From JABWCQ01 sp964530625 (GTDB taxonomy: Bacteria; Electryoneota; RPQS01), in contig CAZHAK010000030.1 of the NCBI GenBank assembly GCA_964530625.1, forward strand, positions 1-30,260: a stretch of 30,260 nt of DNA, given 5' to 3'. A model generated the notes under the pieces. That model saw nothing but the letters and a program-made list of their open reading frames with translations, was not told where the DNA came from and did no database searches. The position numbers were made by a program, and so were the translations under genes. Below are positions 16,779-25,723 of this stretch, piece after piece (within the stretch, counting starts at the first letter, position 1; every line of letters starts with the position of its first letter).

Positions 16779-17825
16779 ATGTCCTATACAAAGGAAGAAT
16801 TGACGAAGCTTACACATCTCGTGCGCTGCGCTGGTTGAGCCAGCAAGATGGATCCCGCGGTGCTGGATCTTATGCTTGCCGGTTTGCCAACGCAAAAAGA
16901 TGACAACCTAATCATTGGGTTTGATTACCGCGACGATGCGGCGGCCTATCGCTTGCCGTCGGGCGAAGTGATCGTACAAACCTTGGATTTTTTCACGCCC
17001 GTCGTGGACAATCCATACGACTATGGCGCCATCGCAGCAGCGAATGCCCTTTCCGACATCTATGCGATGAACGGCAGACCACTCTTTGCTCTCAATATCT
17101 GTGCCTTTCCAAAAACTTTGTCTCCTGAACTGTGGCGCGAAGTGATGCGTGGAGGAGCCGAAAAAGCTCTCGAAGCAGGAATTGTCATTGCGGGGGGGCA
17201 CACCATTGACGACATTGAACCAAAGTACGGATTAGTGGTTACAGGGCTGGTCAATCCAAGCAACATTTGGAGCAACAATGGAGCACGCGCAGGGGACATT
17301 CTAGTCTTGACTAAGCCGCTGGGTACAGGTGTGATCACAACGGCTTTGAAAAACGGGCTACTCACGGAAGAAAGAGTTGAACCCGCGGTCAAATGGATGA
17401 AAACCTTGAATCGTGATGCCGCCCAAGCGCTCTCTGAGTGTGGTATCCAGGCGGCAACGGACATCACGGGAAATGGATTTCTGGGACACGCCGCGGAAGT
17501 GGCGAAAGCATCCGGCGTTCGTTTCGAAATTGACGGCAAGAGCATTCCCGTTATTGAGGAAGCTTGGTCGCTTGCTGAACAAGGAAAAGTTCCCGGCGGC
17601 ACGAAGATGAACAAACTGTATCTCGGCGACTATGTGAACTTCGTGGACGTTAGTGAAGCAATGCAATGGATTCTTTTTGATGCGCAAACATCAGGCGGTT
17701 TGCTTTTCGCAATCCCACCGAACAGATATCTTGAGGCTGAAGCCCGCTTAAAAAAGCATAACGTTTTCTTTGCGCGTGTGGGCATTGTGGCAAAAGGCTC
17801 AGGGATCGAGGTGCGCGGATCATGA
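16779..17825 (+). CDS. selD: selenide, water dikinase containing selenocysteine (UGA at residue 20)
   Basis: Makes selenophosphate from selenide and ATP for selenocysteine and selenouridine synthesis. The frame downstream of 16848 is unmistakable SelD: DYRDDAAAYRL, QTLDFFTPVVDNPYDYG, AAANALSDIYAM, GGHTIDD, VTGLV, the block around 17290-17340 (LTKPLGTGV) and DAQTSGGLL. But ATG 16848 would omit the catalytic loop. Reading upstream in frame, ATG at 16779 gives YTKEELTKLTHLVRCAG, then TGA at 16836-16838, then ASKMDPAVLDLML. The TGA aligns with catalytic Cys17 of E. coli SelD (GAGCGCK), which is selenocysteine in known SelD such as that of Haemophilus, and K23 aligns with the essential lysine. Full length is 348 residues, normal. 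GGAG at 16761-16764 lies 14 bases upstream. The stop overlaps asd as ATGA. Confidence 0.93.
16837..16869 (+). promoter_or_regulatory. candidate bacterial SECIS hairpin at the selD UGA
   Basis: Immediately after the in-frame TGA, CCAGCA (16840-16845) pairs perfectly with TGCTGG (16861-16866) around a 15-base loop. Two further pairs outside a G/A mismatch (16837-16838 with 16868-16869) would place the UGA at the base of the stem, as in known bacterial SECIS hairpins read by SelB. The loop contains GG at 16850-16851, and SelB recognition favours a G near the loop tip. The loop is larger and the stem shorter than in E. coli fdhF, so this is a candidate only. Confidence 0.5.
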
Positions 17826-18796
17826 GACCCGTGAAGCTCGCGATACTTGGCGCGACAGGAATGGTCGGGCAAACGACACTCACAGTCTTGGAAGAATGGG
17901 GTGTTCCGTTAACAACCCTCGATCTATATGCGTCAGCATCGTCTGCTGGACGATTTATGAAGTTTCATGGGAAAGAGATTCCCGTTCAAGAATTGACGAA
18001 TCCAATTGACGCCGAGTATGCAGTTCTCGCCTTGTCAGCAGAACTTTCTAAAGAGATTGCACCAGCATTGGCGAATCGTGGAATTCACGTTATTGATCAC
18101 TCAAGCGCACACAGAATGGATTCACAGGTGCCGTTGGTGATTCCCGAAATCAATGGCGAGACGTTGAGAAATGGCGCAAAACTTGTTGCAAATCCGAATT
18201 GCTCAGCCTCGATTATTCTGATGGCTCTAGCGCCTATCGAGAGGGCAATTGGTATCAAGCGCGTGATTCTATCGACCTATCAAAGTGTTAGTGGGGCCGG
18301 TGCCGCGGCCTGCGAAGAGCTGAAACTGCAAAAAACTGACGATGATTGTCCGCCGAAGCTGTTTCCGCATCGGATCGCGGGCAATGTGATTCCTGAAATC
18401 GGCGCGCTGGACACAAGTGGTTATACGGGTGAAGAGACTAAAATCAGTCTTGAGATACGAAAGATACTAAACCGTCCAGATCTTCACGTTACCGCGACAA
18501 GCGTGCGCGTTCCTGTAGAGGTCGGTCATGCCGCATCAGTAAGTATAGAGTTGAAGCAACGTACAGACATTGAAACGATCACAGGTCACTTGCGCAGCTT
18601 TGCTGGGTTGAACTGCGATGGCGAGAACTACTCGACACCGTTGGAAATAGCGGGAAAACAAGATGTCCATGTTGGCCGCGTACGATTGGATCCGCAGAAT
18701 AGTTTGTGGCTGCATTTCTGGGTAGTCGGTGACAACCTTCGTAAAGGGGCAGCATCCAATGCGGTGCAGATCCTCAAATATTGGGCTACTCTGTAG
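17822..18796 (+). CDS. asd: aspartate-semialdehyde dehydrogenase
   Basis: Reduces aspartyl phosphate to aspartate semialdehyde with NADPH, for Lys/diaminopimelate, Thr and Met synthesis. The N-terminal Rossmann loop LGATGMVGQ (residues 9-17), DHSSAHRMD, the catalytic cysteine C127 in NPNCSA, STYQSVSGAG, and the R229/H236 region VRVPVEVGHAAS are all in place. 324 residues, typical. ATG at 17822 overlaps the selD stop as ATGA, so translation is coupled. The 3' end overlaps the start of the next secreted-protein gene by 38 bases. No functional link to selD is implied beyond cotranscription. Confidence 0.96.
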   Translation: MRPVKLAILGATGMVGQTTLTVLEEWGVPLTTLDLYASASSAGRFMKFHGKEIPVQELTNPIDAEYAVLALSAELSKEIAPALANRGIHVIDHSSAHRMDSQVPLVIPEINGETLRNGAKLVANPNCSASIILMALAPIERAIGIKRVILSTYQSVSGAGAAACEELKLQKTDDDCPPKLFPHRIAGNVIPEIGALDTSGYTGEETKISLEIRKILNRPDLHVTATSVRVPVEVGHAASVSIELKQRTDIETITGHLRSFAGLNCDGENYSTPLEIAGKQDVHVGRVRLDPQNSLWLHFWVVGDNLRKGAASNAVQILKYWATL

Positions 18797-20222
18797 CGTG
18801 CTATTCAGTTTGGTGATAGTACCAACCGCGTACGCGCAGTTGGACTGGGACAATAATGTCGTCGTATTCGGATCTGAAAGTAACGAGACACAGCCGATCA
18901 TTGCGCCTACCTACAATGGTCAATACCGGGCGTTCTGCATTTGGCAAGATAATGTGCTAAGAACTCGTCGATCTCTTGTGAGCGGCGAAGCATGGGAAGC
19001 ATCTGACGACCAAAATCTTGTGGGTTCAAGCAACAGTTTCGCAGTGACAAGAGATAATGAGTTCACTTATATTGCGAATCGAAGTAGGCTGACTATTTTC
19101 ACGATTGCGCATTCGCAGCTGCTCTGGCCGGACGACAACACGATTTTCCTTTTCGACACATCGAGCTACCAAGCATTTGATTGCGACATCGTTTCGGACT
19201 TCAATTTTGACGCTGACGATCCGTTTCTGCATGGCTGTTGCCTGTATCTACCGCATAGTGGGAGCTTAACGCTCGCGTATTTTAGATCCGAGGATCGTGC
19301 GCAAACGTTTGCACTGATTCAATCGGTGGATTCGATGTTTTCCATTCAGGATTCGTCGGCATCTGTTGTGACTGCAGTAACTTGGAGTGGGGAAGAGGAG
19401 AGAATTTGGCTTGCGTTGACGACGGATCGCGCAGGCACAACAGGCGAACAGATTCGACTTTATGCCTCCAGTGATTTGGGGCAATCGTGGGCGACGCCGG
19501 TGACTCCGGACAGCAGTACGTACGCGATGATGCGGCCTGCACTACTGGGTCACGGAGAGACCATCATGCTTGCGTATCAGCGGCGAAGCAGCGCGTCAAT
19601 AGCGCGCGATATCTTCGTGGTGTATTCTCCTGACAACGGGGTATCGTGGTCTGAACCGTTACAGTTGACGAACAGTTCATTTGATGATGTAGAGCCGACG
19701 CTAACGCTGTCAGGAGATCAGATAGGATTGTTTTACGGACGCGCGCAAGCACAGGAAGCGAGCGGTCAATTGTACTTTCGTCAAAGCAGCCTTACGCAAC
19801 CATGGATTTGGACAGACGAAGTGAATGTTTCGTCGCCATCAGAGTTCATCCTGCCGGAAGGTTACTCGGCAACAGGGAATGATGACGGATTTGCAGCAGT
19901 ATGGAGCAGCCGAATAGTTGGCGATGACGGCGACATTCTCTTTGACGGTTCATGGCGAGGAACAGCAGTCCGGCAACCTTCTCCGAATTCCCGTCCTACT
20001 GTATCCTTGCAAGCTAACACATTAGCGGGCTGGATTGAGATAAGTAATCCGACTGGAGTACGCGGAATGCTTGTAATGTATGACATTCTTGGTCGCAACG
20101 TTGCTCGCGCGTCACTTGCTTCTGGCGAAAACACCTGGCGGCTGCCTGTAGCGCTCCCGAGCGGAACCTATTGGCTCACTCACCCGGAAGCGAGCGCGAT
20201 TCGCATTCAAGTGCTAAAATAG
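18759..20222 (+). CDS. secreted Asp-box (BNR) repeat protein with type IX-like C-terminal domain
   Basis: 487 residues from ATG at 18759, which has AAAGGGG at 18743-18749 as ribosome binding site and begins a signal peptide (SNIGLLCSVLFSLVIVPTAYA). GTG at 18729 is less likely. Two Asp-box signatures, S-x-D-x-G-x-x-W, are clear: SSDLGQSWATP and SPDNGVSWSEP; a degenerate third is SEDRAQTFA. Asp boxes mark beta-propellers of the sialidase-like fold, but I see no sialidase catalytic Arg triad context, so no enzyme activity is claimed. The last 75 residues (MLVMYDILGRNVA, LPSGTYWL) resemble type IX sorting/FlgD-like end domains. Overlaps asd by 38 bases in another frame. Confidence 0.75.
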   Translation: MRCRSSNIGLLCSVLFSLVIVPTAYAQLDWDNNVVVFGSESNETQPIIAPTYNGQYRAFCIWQDNVLRTRRSLVSGEAWEASDDQNLVGSSNSFAVTRDNEFTYIANRSRLTIFTIAHSQLLWPDDNTIFLFDTSSYQAFDCDIVSDFNFDADDPFLHGCCLYLPHSGSLTLAYFRSEDRAQTFALIQSVDSMFSIQDSSASVVTAVTWSGEEERIWLALTTDRAGTTGEQIRLYASSDLGQSWATPVTPDSSTYAMMRPALLGHGETIMLAYQRRSSASIARDIFVVYSPDNGVSWSEPLQLTNSSFDDVEPTLTLSGDQIGLFYGRAQAQEASGQLYFRQSSLTQPWIWTDEVNVSSPSEFILPEGYSATGNDDGFAAVWSSRIVGDDGDILFDGSWRGTAVRQPSPNSRPTVSLQANTLAGWIEISNPTGVRGMLVMYDILGRNVARASLASGENTWRLPVALPSGTYWLTHPEASAIRIQVLK

Positions 20223-20239
20223 AACTAACTGTTATTCGC

Positions 20240-20283
20240 AAAAAAAAAAGAGGCTTCCGTTTGGAGGCCTAATTTTGTTTTTA
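20240..20283. terminator. bidirectional rho-independent terminator
   Basis: Stem AGGCTTCC (20251-20258) pairs with GGAGGCCT (20263-20270), eight pairs with one G-T, loop GTTT. Ten A precede (20240-20249) and a T-rich tract follows (TTTTGTTTTT). It lies between the Asp-box protein gene (+) and the convergent VWA-protein gene (-), so it can serve both. Confidence 0.92.
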
Positions 20284-20293
20284 TGTTTCAGTG

Positions 20294-22387
20294 CTAAGCA
20301 GGTTGCGGCGACAAAACATCCTGTTTAGGAGTGCGAGCAAGAAACATTTCTGTGACCAGCAGCGCAAGCGCTATGAAAAGGAATAGCTTCCACAATTCAT
20401 GACCATATCTGCCTTCTCGAACTACAGCCATGAAATTCTGACCTTCAGATAATTGGATCTGCTGTCCGCCAAGCAGTTCCAACAAATCATCGTCATCCAG
20501 TTGCGCAACTTCCGACTCTCTCTGTGGAGTGTTGACGACCAACGGTCGAATAAGTCGGGAATCTTGTAACAACATGTAATCACCAGTAGCGGACAGCGGC
20601 GGAATCCTCAAGGATTGTCCACCGCTTACAGGCAATGCCGTGAGTCGAATACTCATCTGATCCTTAACAAGATCATACTGAAGTTGTTCGGCGTCACGAA
20701 GCAATAGCTCAGTGTTTTGGCCAATCGTTGTGGCCAGTTGTGTTCCGGCGTCACCGAATCCTGCCAAGTAGGCGGCACAGCCTGTCATCAGGGGCGAGAA
20801 GATACCTGCGCGATAGAGAGTGGACCATTCGGGATCCGGCGAGCTGGTTAAGAAAAATGCGCGACCACGCCCTTGAGTTGCCTCGACCAGCAAGGGCGCA
20901 CCACCGGAACTCTCGATCACTGTGGATGCATTGGCCGCTCCGCGAGCAACGGCGACTCTACGCATAAACTCAGGCGATACATCCGCGGGCTTCTCTTGAA
21001 AGATTCCTTCAAACAACGGATGATCAAGATCAACTTTGCTCCACCGGATGCCAGTATCGCTAAGCTCTTCAACGTCTAAGGGAAGTGGTAACCCGATCTC
21101 TTGCATCCATAAAGCATGAGCGCGCAAATCAAAATTTGGTCCTGCCGCAATGAAGAGTCCGTGACCTGTTTGCAAATAGGAACGCGCGCGTTCGGAAAAA
21201 GCGCTGCTGAAAGCGGGCGCGTCAATGACGAAGATCGCGTCGAAAGCGCTCCAGTCTTCTGCTTCCAATTGCGCAGGCGAGAGCTCGAGCGAATGCACGA
21301 ATGACTCGCCTCGTCCGCTCGGATCAAGCGCTAAAGCAGTCAAACGACGCGCGTGTCCATCGCTTCCCGCAACCGCAACATTCAGCCGGGCGGGAACACG
21401 CAGCACATAACGTCGAACATCATCACCGGAAAACTCATCGGTATCTTCCAGCCGTACATAACCCGTCAAGTCGCCAACGCTTTCCGGAACAAAACGGATT
21501 TGCTCTATTCGAGTCTCACCGGCGCGCACAGATAGTCTGGTTTGTGCGACACGCTTACCATCGAGATACACTCCTACAATGCGATCATTTCTATCATCCG
21601 AACCACTGTTCTTAACCGAGAAACTTAGTTCAACAGGTCGTCCAGGCGCAATCAAACGAGAGGTGATTTCCGCAGAAACAATTCCGACGTTCGAGACGCT
21701 CGATGCATCGGTAGAAACTAAATACAGCCTCACGTCATCCGGCAAAATCGGTGTTATCGGCGGAGACTCAGGCCACGCGCTGCCGCTGAAATCCGAGATA
21801 ATGTAAACTTCTTTTAACAAATTCTGTGACTGCCCCAGCAAAGACCTCGCAATGCCGATCGCGTCCGTGATCGATCCGCCCGCCTCAGTCACGCTTGCAG
21901 ATTCAATGGCTTCCCGAATCAGAGTCCGATGCTGTGTTGGCGAATCCGGAAATACCTCAGGCTTGGCATCAGCCCAGACAATTTGAATCTCGTCATTTGT
22001 GCCAAGCGCCTGCACAAGCTCCTGTGCGCGCACCTGAAGTTCTCTGAAGCGCGTGCCTGACGGCGACTCTGTGCTCATAGATGCCGTGCGGTCAAGTACA
22101 AGCACGACGCTGGCTCGCGCGTCGCCACCACCGATCAAACTTGCCTCAGATCTAAGCACGGGCCTCGCCATCGCCATGACCAATGCCAACACCGCAAGAG
22201 TTCTCAGCAGTAACAAAAGCCACTGACGGACTTTTACGCGCCGCATCTTTTGTCGCTGCATTTCCTGTAGAAAGCGCAAAGTCGGAAAATCCACTTGTTT
22301 AAACCGCTGTCGGTTCAGCAAGTGGATCAAAATTGGAATCAGACCAAGAGTAAGTGCAGCAAGCAGCGCGGAGTTTAGAAATGTCAT
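20294..22387 (-). CDS. BatA/VWA-domain membrane protein
   Basis: 697 residues. The N-terminus is the BatA (aerotolerance regulator N-terminal) module: a membrane segment (LLAALTLGLIPILIHLLNR), the FPTLRFLQEMQRQKMRR stretch, then a second membrane helix near 56-75. A von Willebrand A domain starts near residue 93, with metal-site residues D99, T101 and S103 in VLDRTASMS (Thr replacing the common first Ser) and a later ISDFSGSAW. A CARDB-like beta region (VELSFSVKNSGSDD) and a glutamine-amidotransferase-like region (FDAIFVIDAPAF) follow. A last membrane helix sits near 665-685. Function is not established for such proteins. The start overlaps the gmhA stop as ATGA, and the gene ends at the bidirectional terminator. 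Confidence 0.8.
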   Translation of the reverse strand: MTFLNSALLAALTLGLIPILIHLLNRQRFKQVDFPTLRFLQEMQRQKMRRVKVRQWLLLLLRTLAVLALVMAMARPVLRSEASLIGGGDARASVVLVLDRTASMSTESPSGTRFRELQVRAQELVQALGTNDEIQIVWADAKPEVFPDSPTQHRTLIREAIESASVTEAGGSITDAIGIARSLLGQSQNLLKEVYIISDFSGSAWPESPPITPILPDDVRLYLVSTDASSVSNVGIVSAEITSRLIAPGRPVELSFSVKNSGSDDRNDRIVGVYLDGKRVAQTRLSVRAGETRIEQIRFVPESVGDLTGYVRLEDTDEFSGDDVRRYVLRVPARLNVAVAGSDGHARRLTALALDPSGRGESFVHSLELSPAQLEAEDWSAFDAIFVIDAPAFSSAFSERARSYLQTGHGLFIAAGPNFDLRAHALWMQEIGLPLPLDVEELSDTGIRWSKVDLDHPLFEGIFQEKPADVSPEFMRRVAVARGAANASTVIESSGGAPLLVEATQGRGRAFFLTSSPDPEWSTLYRAGIFSPLMTGCAAYLAGFGDAGTQLATTIGQNTELLLRDAEQLQYDLVKDQMSIRLTALPVSGGQSLRIPPLSATGDYMLLQDSRLIRPLVVNTPQRESEVAQLDDDDLLELLGGQQIQLSEGQNFMAVVREGRYGHELWKLFLFIALALLVTEMFLARTPKQDVLSPQPA

Positions 22388-23040
22388 CGAGTTAATCGTG
22401 TTTTTTCTTCGGTGCGCGTAAGCAGGAGATCCTCTACAAGTTCAACCAGCATGTGTCCGCAAAGCAAGTGCGCTTCCTGCACACGTTGTCCGGACGAAGA
22501 CGGAATCCTCAACGCAAAATCAAGATATCTGTCCATGGGAGTTTGGCCGCTGCCCAGAAAACCGACACACAATCCTCCTGCCTGACCGGCAGCCTGAGCA
22601 GCGAGCATAAGATTCGGTGAGCGGCCAGATGTCGAGAGCAAGAACAACACATCACCTGATCGCATCAACGCTTCAATTTGCCTTGAGAAAATATGATCAA
22701 ACCCAAAGTCATTCGAGCACGCGGTCAGCAAAGACGTGTCGGTAGTCAAAGCAATAGCTGCAAGAGCGCCCCGCTCACGATTGGCGGTAAGCCTGACAAC
22801 AAACTCAGTGGCCAGATGCTGGCACTCCGCGGCGGATCCTCCGTTGCCGCAAAAAAACAAACGACCGCCATTACGTAAGCAGTTTGCTGACACTTCAGCT
22901 ATGGCCGTCAACTCCGCGAAGCAGTGTGTCGAAAGCTGACTGTGCATCGCCGCGGCGTCTTGCACCGCCTTTAGCAATTTTTCCACGGCGTTGACGATTA
23001 ACGGTTCACCGGGGACATGGATATGATCGCTCTTACTCAT
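22384..23040 (-). CDS. gmhA: phosphoheptose isomerase (SIS domain)
   Basis: Converts sedoheptulose 7-phosphate to D-glycero-heptose 7-phosphate, the first step to the ADP-heptose of lipopolysaccharide cores. The SIS fold is clear: GGRLFFCGNGGSAAECQHLATEFVVRL, with H75 and E79, then LLSTSGRSPN, then VQEAHLLCGHMLVELVE, whose Gln and following His match the metal-binding pair of GmhA. DiaA-type replication proteins are similar, but retention of these residues favours an isomerase. 218 residues, slightly longer than E. coli GmhA through an N-terminal extension. The ATG comes one base after the alaS stop. No other heptose genes are in the window. Confidence 0.85.
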   Translation of the reverse strand: MSKSDHIHVPGEPLIVNAVEKLLKAVQDAAAMHSQLSTHCFAELTAIAEVSANCLRNGGRLFFCGNGGSAAECQHLATEFVVRLTANRERGALAAIALTTDTSLLTACSNDFGFDHIFSRQIEALMRSGDVLFLLSTSGRSPNLMLAAQAAGQAGGLCVGFLGSGQTPMDRYLDFALRIPSSSGQRVQEAHLLCGHMLVELVEDLLLTRTEEKTRLTR

Positions 23041-23041
23041 A

Positions 23042-25702
23042 CTATACTGCCACCGGTGTCATGCGTTCGATAACAGCAGGCGCTGAGGCTAAAACATCGT
23101 CAAGCGCGGATGCGTCTTTGCCGCCTGCAGTGGCAAGGTGGGGCTTTCCGCCTCCGCCTCCGCGTAAGGGTTTGGCAAGCTCCTTGACGATAGGCACGGC
23201 GTCCCAACCTGCCTTAACGAGGTCAGACGTAATGACAACGACGAGTGAAGGTTTATCTTCGAGCACCATAGCTAATACTCCAATGCCGCTTCCCAACTGC
23301 TCGCGCAGCGCGTCACCCATTTCTTTTAACTGATCGAGATTCTGAGCGGAGACTTTTTCAGCGACGACGCGCAAATTGCCGATCTGTTTGGCAGTTGACG
23401 CAAGGGACTGCATCGCGCTGCCTGCCGCTTCGGCACGAAGTAGCTCCAGCTCCTTTTGCAGTTTCCTCTTTTCATCCAGTGTGAGTTTCAGTTTCTCGGC
23501 TGGATCACTTCCGGCGCTTCCCAGCAATTCTACAAACTCCTCGACCTTCGAACGCTGCGCGGCAAGAAATCGCCACGCACTGTCACCTGTCAATGCTTCA
23601 ATTCGTCTGACTCCTGCCGCCGCCGATGTTTCAGCCTTAATCACGAACAACCCGATGTCGCCCGTTCGTTTGACGTGACATCCTCCGCACAGCTCGCGAG
23701 AAACGATGAAACCGTTATCGGCAATTTCCACCATGCGGACTTCGTCGCCGTACTTCTCTCCAAAGAGCGCCATTGCACCAAGCGCTTGAGCATCTTTCAA
23801 TGCAAGCACTTTGGGCGAAACTGGGAAATTTCCTCGAATCCAATCGTTGACTTGTGCTTCGATATTGGCAAGTTCCTCATCGGACGGTTTACTGAAGTGA
23901 GTGTAATCAAACCGCAGATAGTCAGGGCCAACGTATGAACCTGCTTGATGCACATGCTCGCCTAACGTTGCGCGCAACGCTGCGTGTAAGAGATGGGTGG
24001 ACGTATGATTGTACTGAGTCGGCGTACGATGGTCGTTTGCAACTATCAATTTGGCGGCCAACCACTTACTGTTGTCAGCAGCGTCTTGCAGTATCCGCGA
24101 AACACCGTCAAACTCTGCAGAGTGAAGTATTGCCTTGTCACGGCGCGTCACACTGGTGACTTGAGCAATGATCTTGTCATCGCCGATGTGGATTTCCAGT
24201 CGTCCAATGTCAGACACTTGCCCACCTGACTCCACGTAGAATGGAGAGACTTTCGCCGAAAACACAAGCTGTCCATTGTCGGGATCAACGAGCAATGGAA
24301 GTACTTCAGTGGAGACTACCAACTCATCATACCCGGAAAACGTTGTTTCAGGCAATTCGCCGTCAAACTTTAGTTCTTTCTTGCCTAGCTTGAATCCACC
24401 TGCCGCCCTCGCCCGAGCACGCTGTTGCTCCATAAACTTGGTGAATCCTGCTTCGTCCACGGTGAGACCATTTTCGCGCGCCATCAATTGTGTCAAGTCA
24501 AGTGGAAACCCGAATGTATCATAGAGCTTGAAAGCCTCTTCACCCGGAATCTCCGTTGAGTTGCTCTTCTTGAGCTCTGTCACGACCGAGTCAAATTGAT
24601 CTAGTCCACGGTCGAGCGTCTTGCCGAAATGCGACTCTTCTGCCTCAATCACTCGCGCGATGTGGCTGTGGCGATCTTTGATCTCCGGAAAGATGTCACC
24701 CATCATATCCACGAGAGCGGGCACAAGGCTATAGAGAAACGGCTCGTGCAGTTCAAGTTTGCGCCCAAAGCGCGCGGAGCGCCTTAGAATCCTGCGAAGT
24801 ACATAGCCGCGTCCTTCATTACCCGGCATAGCGCCGTCACCAATCGCGAAAGTCAAACAGCGCAAGTGGTCGGCGATCACGCGATGCGGAACACCGGCCT
24901 CCTCTTGTGAATAGGCAATTCCTGAGCGCTCAACGATGGCCTGGATAATCGGCTGAAACAGATCGGTATCATAATTGGACTTATATCCACCCAGCACGGT
25001 TGCGAAGCGCTCTAAGCCTGCGCCGGTATCGACGTGCTTCGCGGGAAGCTGTAAGAGCTTGCCATCAGCCTGCTGATCAAACTGGATAAAGACGTGATTC
25101 CAAAGTTCAATGTAACGACGTGAACCTGTATTAACAAACGCCTTCGGGTCACTGTCAAAGTCCGGTCCGCGATCAATATGAATCTCTGTGCAAGGCCCGC
25201 AGGGACCTGTATCGCCCATGGACCACCAATTGTCCTTCTTGCCAAACCTTAACACATGCGACGGAACAATATCAGTCTCGCCGCGCCAGAGTTCTTCCGC
25301 TTCGTCGTCCGTCTCATACACTGTCGCGTAGAGTTTGTCTTTGGGAAGCTTAAATACGTCCGTCATCAATTCCCAACCCCAGCGAATCGAGTCGCGCTTG
25401 AAGTAATCCCCGAAGCTCCAATTACCGAGCATTTCGAAAAACGTATGATGATACGGCGAGACGCCGACCTCTTCAAGATCGTTGTGCTTGCCTGAAACAC
25501 GAATACACTTCTGCGTATTGGCAACACGCGTGGCATCCGGTTTTGCCAGTCCAAGGAAATACGGCTTAAACTGGTTCATGCCAGCGTTGGTAAACAAAAG
25601 CGTCGGATCATCCTGCGGCACGACCGGAGCCGAGGGCACGATCAAGTGCCCGCGTTCGCGAAAGAACTCCAAGAATTGTTGGCGGATTTCTGCAGCAGTC
25701 AT
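23042..25702 (-). CDS. alaS: alanyl-tRNA synthetase
   Basis: Charges tRNA-Ala and edits mischarged Ser and Gly. 886 residues, full length. The aminoacylation domain is seen at the N-terminus: LLFTNAGMNQFKPYFLG, the HHTFFEMLGNWSFGDYFK block, GCPTEIH-like GPCTEIHIDRG, and GNEGRGYVLRRILRR. The editing domain has the zinc/catalytic pair HTSTHLLHAAL and CGGCHVKRTGDIG. The C-terminal part holds a coiled coil and a glycine-rich DHHA1 domain (KPLRGGGGGKPHLATAGG). The order recA-recX-alaS is common in many bacteria; here two small envelope protein genes are inserted. ATG at 25702 matches the expected N-terminus MTAAEIRQQFLEFFRERGH. Confidence 0.98.
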   Translation of the reverse strand: MTAAEIRQQFLEFFRERGHLIVPSAPVVPQDDPTLLFTNAGMNQFKPYFLGLAKPDATRVANTQKCIRVSGKHNDLEEVGVSPYHHTFFEMLGNWSFGDYFKRDSIRWGWELMTDVFKLPKDKLYATVYETDDEAEELWRGETDIVPSHVLRFGKKDNWWSMGDTGPCGPCTEIHIDRGPDFDSDPKAFVNTGSRRYIELWNHVFIQFDQQADGKLLQLPAKHVDTGAGLERFATVLGGYKSNYDTDLFQPIIQAIVERSGIAYSQEEAGVPHRVIADHLRCLTFAIGDGAMPGNEGRGYVLRRILRRSARFGRKLELHEPFLYSLVPALVDMMGDIFPEIKDRHSHIARVIEAEESHFGKTLDRGLDQFDSVVTELKKSNSTEIPGEEAFKLYDTFGFPLDLTQLMARENGLTVDEAGFTKFMEQQRARARAAGGFKLGKKELKFDGELPETTFSGYDELVVSTEVLPLLVDPDNGQLVFSAKVSPFYVESGGQVSDIGRLEIHIGDDKIIAQVTSVTRRDKAILHSAEFDGVSRILQDAADNSKWLAAKLIVANDHRTPTQYNHTSTHLLHAALRATLGEHVHQAGSYVGPDYLRFDYTHFSKPSDEELANIEAQVNDWIRGNFPVSPKVLALKDAQALGAMALFGEKYGDEVRMVEIADNGFIVSRELCGGCHVKRTGDIGLFVIKAETSAAAGVRRIEALTGDSAWRFLAAQRSKVEEFVELLGSAGSDPAEKLKLTLDEKRKLQKELELLRAEAAGSAMQSLASTAKQIGNLRVVAEKVSAQNLDQLKEMGDALREQLGSGIGVLAMVLEDKPSLVVVITSDLVKAGWDAVPIVKELAKPLRGGGGGKPHLATAGGKDASALDDVLASAPAVIERMTPVAV

Positions 25703-25723
25703 TAGGTGCGTAGAGTATGGGAG

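Noticed and set aside
16779..16838. A short 19-codon upstream ORF ending at TGA before selD
   Set aside because: Its residues match the SelD N-terminus in frame with the downstream gene and the TGA falls on the catalytic position, so recoding is a better explanation than a leader peptide.
23061..23938. Open frames on the + strand opposite alaS
   Set aside because: They are antisense to strongly conserved alaS codons and have no recognisable protein features.
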